A stretch of 64,000 nucleotides of DNA from the NCBI RefSeq assembly GCF_943734655.1, contig NC_071355.1, positions 92,909,449 to 92,973,448 of the forward strand. The letters run 5' to 3'. Position numbers and translations under genes: made by a program. Positions 58,773-64,000 of the stretch are shown piece after piece; the first letter of the stretch is position 1, and each line of letters starts with the position of its first letter. Source of the DNA: Sabethes cyaneus. Taxonomy: Eukaryota > Arthropoda > Insecta > Diptera > Culicidae. The notes under the pieces are model-generated. The model searched no databases. It saw only the letters and a program-made list of their open reading frames with translations, and was not told the origin of the DNA.

Positions 58773-60002
58773 TTATGGTGTGTGGGCCTTGCGAGTTTGG
58801 TTCACCTTCTCGTAAAACTTGCGGGTGTCATTAGCCCGGAATAGTTGTTCTTGCTCCTCACGATCTCTGTCCTCCTTCAGGCGCTTTTTCCTCCTCTGGA
58901 TCGTGGTCAACTCATTCCTCGCTCGTCGATACTTGGACAAATTCTCTCTCGTGGATATGCTCAGATAGTTTTCCCAAGCTCTTTTTTTCCTCTCTAGCGC
59001 TTGTTGGCATTCCCCGTCAAACCAATCATTTCGTGCACTCGAGATTTCCACACCTAGCACCGCGGTTACGGCCTCGTTGACGACCGAGCGTATCCTACTC
59101 CATCCGTTTTCGAGGTTCGAAGCATCTAGCTCCACAAAGGAAGGCAGAGCTTCATCCAGTACGCGCGCGTGGTTTTCGGCAGTTCGCGGGTTGTCTAGTT
59201 GCTGAATGTTTAGCCGAGGAGGGCGACTTTGTCGCGAAATAAAAACCGTCGATAGTTTTGATCGCACATGTACTGCTACTAGGAAGTGGTACGAGTCAAT
59301 ATCCGCACTCCGTAGGGACCGTACGTTGGTGATGTTCAAGAAAAACCGGTCTTCGATGAGAATATGGTCGATTTGGTTCGAGGTTCGTTGGTCAAGTGAT
59401 CTCCAGGTGGCCTTTTGCATATCTTTATGGAGAAAGAAGGTGCTTTTGATCACCAAGCCTCGGGAAGCCGCAAAGTTGATGCATCGTTGGCCGTTATCAT
59501 TCGTATCGGTGTGCAGGCTATGGGGCCCGATCACCGGTCTATACATTGCTTCCCTGCCGACCAGGGCGTTCATATCCCCGATGACGATCTTGATGTCCCG
59601 TCGTGAGCAGCTGTCGTACGTTGCCTCCAGCTGCGCATAGAATGCTTCCTTCTCGTCGTCGGGTCTACCGTCGTGTGGACAATGCACGTTTATGATGGTA
59701 TAGTTGATGAAACGGCCTTTTATCCTCAACACGCACATCCTCTCGTTGATCGCTTTCCAGTCCATTACGCGATCCTGCATTTTGCCCAACACTACGAAGC
59801 CCGTTCCCGGTACGTTGGTCACTCCATCTCTCTGGAAAAATTGGGCTTTGCCGCCACGGATCCTCCACACCTTCTCGCCTTTGCGACAGATCTCCCGCGG
59901 TGCCACGATGCCAAACCTTCGGGGTTCTAGCTGATCGAGCAGCACTTGTCGCCACCAACGAAATTTACCGATTTTCGTCCTTATTTCGTCGCCTTGGTCC
60001 AT
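58773..60002 (-). pseudogene. RTE-B endonuclease and linker, 409-codon open frame
   Basis: Begins MDQGDEIRTKIGKFRWWRQ; the Met at 60002 follows the 5'UTR and may be the native start. The endonuclease occupies roughly residues 30-260: VAPREICRKGEKVWRIRGGK, TGFVVLGKMQDRV, INYTIINVHCPHDGRPDDEK, catalytic DIKIVIGDMNALVGREAMYR, HTDTNDNGQRCINFAASRG, SNQIDHILIEDRFF, and DIDSYHFLVAV. The last is the SDH position, where Asp reads Tyr, as also seen in the scrap at 31050. The rest is linker: SARNDWFDGECQQALERKK, NLSKYRRARNELTTIQRRKK, RKFYEKVNQTRKAH. The frame is uninterrupted, making this the best-kept RTE-B portion. Confidence 0.85.
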
Positions 60003-60314
60003 GCTGAATATTCCGAGAAGATATTTCTTGACTCTTGTTGTTAGTTGTTTGGGTTTAGATAGGTAGCCGTACTAGCGCTTACGCTACCGAGTCTCGGGAT
60101 GGGGCTGCCATCTTTCAGCGTCGAGACAACACTGTGCCTCCTCCCCTGTTAGTATACGACCTTATTTTCTACCGGGGTTGGTTACCCGATCTCCGCTAGG
60201 GTTGCTCGTATTCCGGCTGGTACCACGTGGAGGTAGGGGTAGGAGTTGCTAGATAAGAGGCTAGGGACTACAATGGGGTCTGTTTTACGCATTATCTAAC
60301 CATTTACCAACCTT
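60003..60314 (-). promoter_or_regulatory. RTE-B 5'UTR / presumed internal promoter region
   Basis: Non-coding leader of the RTE-B copy, matched in the scraps at 2996-3234, 31955-32046 and (diverged) 61351-61770. RTE elements must carry promoter activity in their 5' end; no specific promoter motif was identified, so this is inference from position. Confidence 0.55.
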
Positions 60315-60369
60315 CATAGATGTTACAGGAATAAAGAGAATATCGTGCTAGCAGGGCAAGGCAAAGAAG

Positions 60370-60428
60370 AAGGATCATAAGGAAGCTGTATTTACTTAAT
60401 TATTAAAAACAGCTTCCTTTTGATCCTT
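60370..60428. repeat. 20-bp inverted repeat, 19-nt loop
   Basis: AAGGATCATAAGGAAGCTGT (60370-60389) pairs with 60409-60428 with one mismatch. A compact hairpin, not obviously part of a larger element. Confidence 0.7.
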
Positions 60429-60689
60429 ATTGTTATTGTTATATATAGTATATATGGAGTATATATAAGCAAAAGTAGAACAATCTCACCAGCAATCCTT
60501 CGAATGGAATATAGGTGCGTCATTTGAGATTCCATCAGTGCATCTAATATCTAATAACTAATTTATTTTTTTCCTCTTATATCTACGTGTATTATTGAAA
60601 CTTGTTACGGCCAAAGTTTTTATTGTACAGCAGAATGTGCTTGATGAGCTAAAACGAAACAAATAATTAAAATAACATATTAGGCTTAC
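60429..60689. other. No feature seen
   Basis: AT-rich DNA between the hairpin and the next RTE leader scrap. Confidence 0.5.
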
Positions 60690-60910
60690 CTGCTACGCAG
60701 AACGTGTGGTTCAGCCGTCTGTCCAAAATCTCAGTTTTGAGATCAGACGTCTGGGAACCACGCAGCATCGCACCTCCTAGCTTAGCTACTCAATAGACTA
60801 TTACCGGGTATGGCCGCGTGGAGGCGCTATGTAGGAGCTTGGGCTGGTAAAAGTTATGTTGATCTCTTTCTCGTTTGCTTTCCCCATTTCATACCCAAAG
60901 CGTAGGCTAG
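60690..60910 (-). mobile_element. RTE-A 5'UTR scrap
   Basis: CGCACCTCCTAGCTTAGC, CCGGGTA, GGCCGCGTGGAGGCGCTA and GTAGGAGCTTGGG match the leader of the complete RTE-A copy at 28585-28760 in the same orientation. No coding part remains. Confidence 0.65.
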
Positions 60911-60999
60911 GAGGATTGGCTTAACAATAAATGCGTCGAAGATAAAATACATGATAGAAAGTGGTTAAGAGTAGTAGAAATGGTAGAGACAAAACGCTT

Positions 61000-61350
61000 G
61001 TTAGACTGGTATTTCTTCATATACTTGAAGCCGTGATGCCGCTTACGGAGAATACATGCGACCTTGCCGTATTCGAGTGAAAGGACGATATTTGGTAGAG
61101 TTCGAACTAAAGGCGGCGAGTGGCGGAGGCGTATGAATCACGAGCGCGAACTACGACGAAAACAGTTCTCTTTAACATTTCTACCGGTACCAGGAACAGG
61201 AACGTTCAACGTGCAGGATGGCTCGACTGGGTCGAAAGTGATTTGCGATATCTGAGACGACTGGAAAATATGTAAAGAGTGGCTCAAGATCGAGTTGAAC
61301 GAAGACGACTGCTTGTAACAGCACGAGTCACCCTGGCTCTATGCTGCTGG
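61000..61350 (+). pseudogene. RTE-B C-terminal scrap
   Basis: Plus-strand remnants: LEAVMPLTENTCDLAVFE near 61030, then TIFGRVRTKGGEWRRRMNHE near 61088-61145, TVLFNISTGTRNRNVQRAGW-like sequence near 61165-61225 and an ending GTCACCCTGGCTCT (61327-61340), as in other RTE-B 3' ends. Heavily mutated. Confidence 0.65.
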
Positions 61351-61770
61351 CGACTACGACGACCTTACTAGGGCCACGCTATCGAGTCTGGAAATGTGGT
61401 TGCCATCTTGGCTTTAGTACCCAGACAACACGTTTCTTAATTCTGCTATCGCTTCGGATCAGACGCTGTCATGAGCCGCTCTTAACCTGGAGGTGCAGGT
61501 ACTCAGTAAATTGAAGAAATGTCATGACATCATGAGCCTCCCCTGACATGAGAATAGACGGTCAAGGCTGACAAAGCTATTCCTCTTAGCAACACTTAGC
61601 ATTCACGCACGCAACCGTTGTTTCCACCGGAATTGGTTACCTGCACTCCATTAAGGTATTAAGGTATTAAGGCGTATCCTATTTTCTACTACGCGGAGGT
61701 AGATATTTGCTGGATTGGAGAAACTGAAAACCACTGTGGGATCTATTTTATGCCTACAGGTGCCCGAGGC
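61351..61770 (-). mobile_element. Diverged RTE-B 5'UTR scrap
   Basis: Landmarks GCTATCGAGTCTGG, GTTGCCATCTTGGC, GAGCCGCTCTTAACCTGGAG, CCACCGGAATTGGTTACC and CTACGCGGAGGTAG match, in the same orientation, the leader at 60.06-60.31 kb and in part the RTE-A leader. It lies tail-to-head against the plus-strand scrap just upstream, forming an inverted RTE junction at about 61350. Confidence 0.55.
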
Positions 61771-64000
61771 AGTTGTTCAGATCCGCAGTTTCTTGTGTGT
61801 TATTGGCATTTTTTTGTTTTGGACAGCTTGTTGTTGTTTCCCCTACTCCCCGTGTCGTTGGGGTACCTTTGTGCACAGTACTGTTTAGTTAACGTTGCAC
61901 GCTGACACGAGGACACAATGGTCTACCGTCTGTAACATGGAGTTCATAGGTCATTTTTGAGTTCCTCCTAACATGAAGAATACTGGAAGAAAATTATATC
62001 ATTCGTGGAGGGCCCACGAAAACCAAGTTGCCCATCACAGCCGGAAGCGTGGAAACAATGATAATGTCAAATGTTAATGTACAAAGGATACGTACACAGA
62101 GCAACGTACCAAACTCTGATAGTAAATATAAAGGAAGACGCCAATAAAATAAAATTGAAGGAGGTAGATGTCCATTAAGAAGAAGTTGTGGTGTACGCAG
62201 TAAAAACTGAAATCACCAACCAAACCAATCACCCCAGTATTGAATTGACTTAGCAGTTCTCATACACCATCTAGTCTGTAGAATTATTTGTCCTTTCTAA
62301 GTGTACCCATTTGGATTCGCGGATACAAGCGAATTACAAACAAAATCGACTACTTATCAACTAGTTTTCAATGTTGCTCGAACATCTTTACAACATATAT
62401 CCTCCTAGATGTTAACATTGACTCAGACTACCGTTTAGTATTAAGACAACAGTGACTTTTCGATCAACCCACGCACGCCAACGTTAAAATTCTTCCCATT
62501 TCGAGCTCTTTAATCTTTGCTTTTCGGCTGACTATCAACTTTGACAAGCCCTTTGCGGAGTTTTCGAAATAACTTTTCACCGGACCCACCGGCAGATGTT
62601 TGAACTCACAGGACGAGCGCCATCGCCCAGTGGTTCAGTAAAAAAATTAAACTTTGACGCAAATAAATCGAAGTAGGTACACCAACTTTCACAACCGAGA
62701 CGTACCGACCCAACCGAGCATCGTCTCGTTGCCTTGAGGTAATATTGGCAAAAGAACAAACGGGAAGCTGATGTTATTTGCAGTGCGGCAACTGGTTTAA
62801 TATCAAAGTTTCCTCTGCAGGGACGAGGTGTCACGTGACGTGGAGTTTCACCGAAGCAGATTACATTGTTCGTTTCGTCACAGAATGACGGTGGATGTAA
62901 TATTTTACTGATTTCGGAGAATAGGGTGTAACGTTATTATTTACGTTTGTTATGCAAGCTAAACAATGTCAGGAAGTAATAAATTTCTCTATTGCAAACA
63001 TTAGATCGGACATAATGATGCATGCGTTTACGTTCGTATAGTTTAGTGCGGTTTGCATTCTTGCTATATAGTAAATCGGCAATCTTTCTGTCATATCTCT
63101 AAATGAGTGTTTATTTTATCAGAATTCCGTTACATGTTCATTGAAAATTTCATTTCCGCTATAAATAGTTTCAAAAGTGGCGAAACTATCGCAGTCAGGC
63201 TAGCGATATACCACGAAATAGAGCTTGAATTGTTTTCCTTTCATTCAAATTACCCTGAACTAGTTTACAATTCGGATTTGATCTTTTTAAAATTTGACTT
63301 TTAGTTTTTCACATTAATTCTAAATCCAACACCAACCAATCCAACCAATTCTGCAAGCTTCAATCAAAAACTTTATTTTTAGAGTGAACTTATATTCTTC
63401 TCGGTGTGAAAGACGACACCATGACGGTTTAATGTATACATTTTGAAACTCGAACTAACGTCAGTACAAGAGGCTATCCTCTATCGGTTAGTTGCAGAAA
63501 TTTCAAAGAAAAGCTTAACGCTCCAGCTGAGAGGAAGATATATGGCTAAAACTTCTTTGGAAAATCTTACATCATCCCTTCATCTGGATCCCACAACACA
63601 ATTTAACTAGATTCCCACAGCAGTCGAGCTTTCAAGCAGTTCAAACAGCATTATATGTGAACAAACAGCAGTGGAATCCTGCTTGATCGAAATTCGATCA
63701 TTTCAATGTGCAGCAGTTCTGTAGTGCACCATAAATAAACCACTGGACGCAAAGCTATCGACAACATGGAAATGCAAACGTCTTAGAAGAAATGAGCTGT
63801 CGATGTTTAATTCAATTATAGTAAGTGGAGTCGTACAATCAGACAGGCAGGAAAGAGGTGGCACCGGAAGAAGGTGGCACAAGCTGCGGTGCGTTGAGAG
63901 TGGAAAATTCAAAAGGCACCCGGACTAGAAAGTAGGTGGTATCCTGCTTCGCCGAGCGAAAGAAGCGAGCCACTGAAGGATAACTGAAATTACGACGTTG
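61771..64000. other. No supported gene (2.2 kb)
   Basis: Open frames at 62577-62834 (minus), 63107-63304 (plus) and 63703-63912 (minus) show no recognisable motif. No RNA gene or transposon end was identified up to the window edge. Confidence 0.5.

Larger units (their letters stand above)
57130..60314 (-). mobile_element. Near-complete RTE-B retrotransposon (3.2 kb)
   Basis: Minus-strand element with 5'UTR, endonuclease, linker, RT, C-terminal region and 3' end. CATAGATG occurs at 57122-57129 and 60315-60322, just outside the expected ends, a candidate 8-bp target duplication. The 3' end is CTCTCGGCTGAATAA-like. One ORF is expected for RTE; here it is split by stops near 58770 and 58450 and by a frameshift near 57850. 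It serves as the reference for all RTE-B scraps in the window. RT catalytic residues are lost, so it is inactive. Confidence 0.85.

Overview
This is a non-coding, transposon-dense stretch of an insect nuclear genome. A mosquito (Culicidae) is the best guess: RTE-, R1- and CR1/Jockey-type non-LTR retrotransposons, tRNA-derived SINEs and foldback MITEs of these types are, to my knowledge, all common in mosquito genomes. I cannot fix the genus. No complete host gene is visible; the only candidate host coding sequence is a short terminal exon on the minus strand near 20.0-20.17 kb. All family names come from reading motifs, not from searches. 'RTE-A' and 'RTE-B' are my own labels for two RTE-like families that recur here.

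Layout. 0-9.1 kb: RTE remnants on the plus strand. They comprise a 3' end with a TAAG tail at 1-250, a perfect 32-bp inverted repeat at 1685-1799, RTE-B pieces, and a long RTE-A copy (3235-7065) broken by a 1.28-kb LTR-like insertion and a 58-bp LINE tail; two more RTE-B pieces follow. 9.3-13.8 kb: two ~1.9-kb copies of one AT-rich repeat with Helentron/HINE-like ends, the second inserted inside a CCCAGC-ended MITE. 13.8-25.6 kb: mostly unrecognised sequence with one MITE, one RTE-B fragment and the candidate exon. 25.66-28.76 kb: an end-to-end RTE-A copy (minus) with a 12-bp target duplication. 29.1-32.05 kb: a TA-flanked MITE and RTE-B scraps. 32.1-34.9 kb: a 5'-truncated R1-clade element that runs straight into a flawless 2.68-kb (GACA)n array ending at 37591.

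38.6-46 kb: a third CCCAGC MITE copy, a CR1/Jockey-type element with a 465-codon open RT frame, a 1-kb foldback element and an RTE-B scrap. 47-49.2 kb: palindromes (one of 331 bp) and a cluster of GTGAGATTGTGCC terminal repeats. 49.49-50.38 kb: a DNA transposon with a 10-bp target duplication, poly-G/poly-C ends and an RTE fragment inside. 50.7-52.4 kb: a (TATTTG)n array split by a pogo-like MITE. 53.8-56.4 kb: an RTE-B scrap invaded by a piggyBac-like foldback (TTAA), a small MITE and then a tRNA-SINE. 57.1-60.3 kb: a near-complete RTE-B copy (minus) whose RT lacks two catalytic aspartates. 60.3-64 kb: RTE 5'UTR and 3' scraps, then unrecognised sequence.

There is no operon or pathway here. 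The information lies in the order of nested insertions, which gives relative ages, and in self-complementary DNA. The strongest unusual signals are the HINE-like pair with an internal empty-site comparison, the perfect GACA array at an R1 tail, the four-layer nest at 53.8-56.4 kb, and the poly-G/poly-C transposon carrying RTE sequence.
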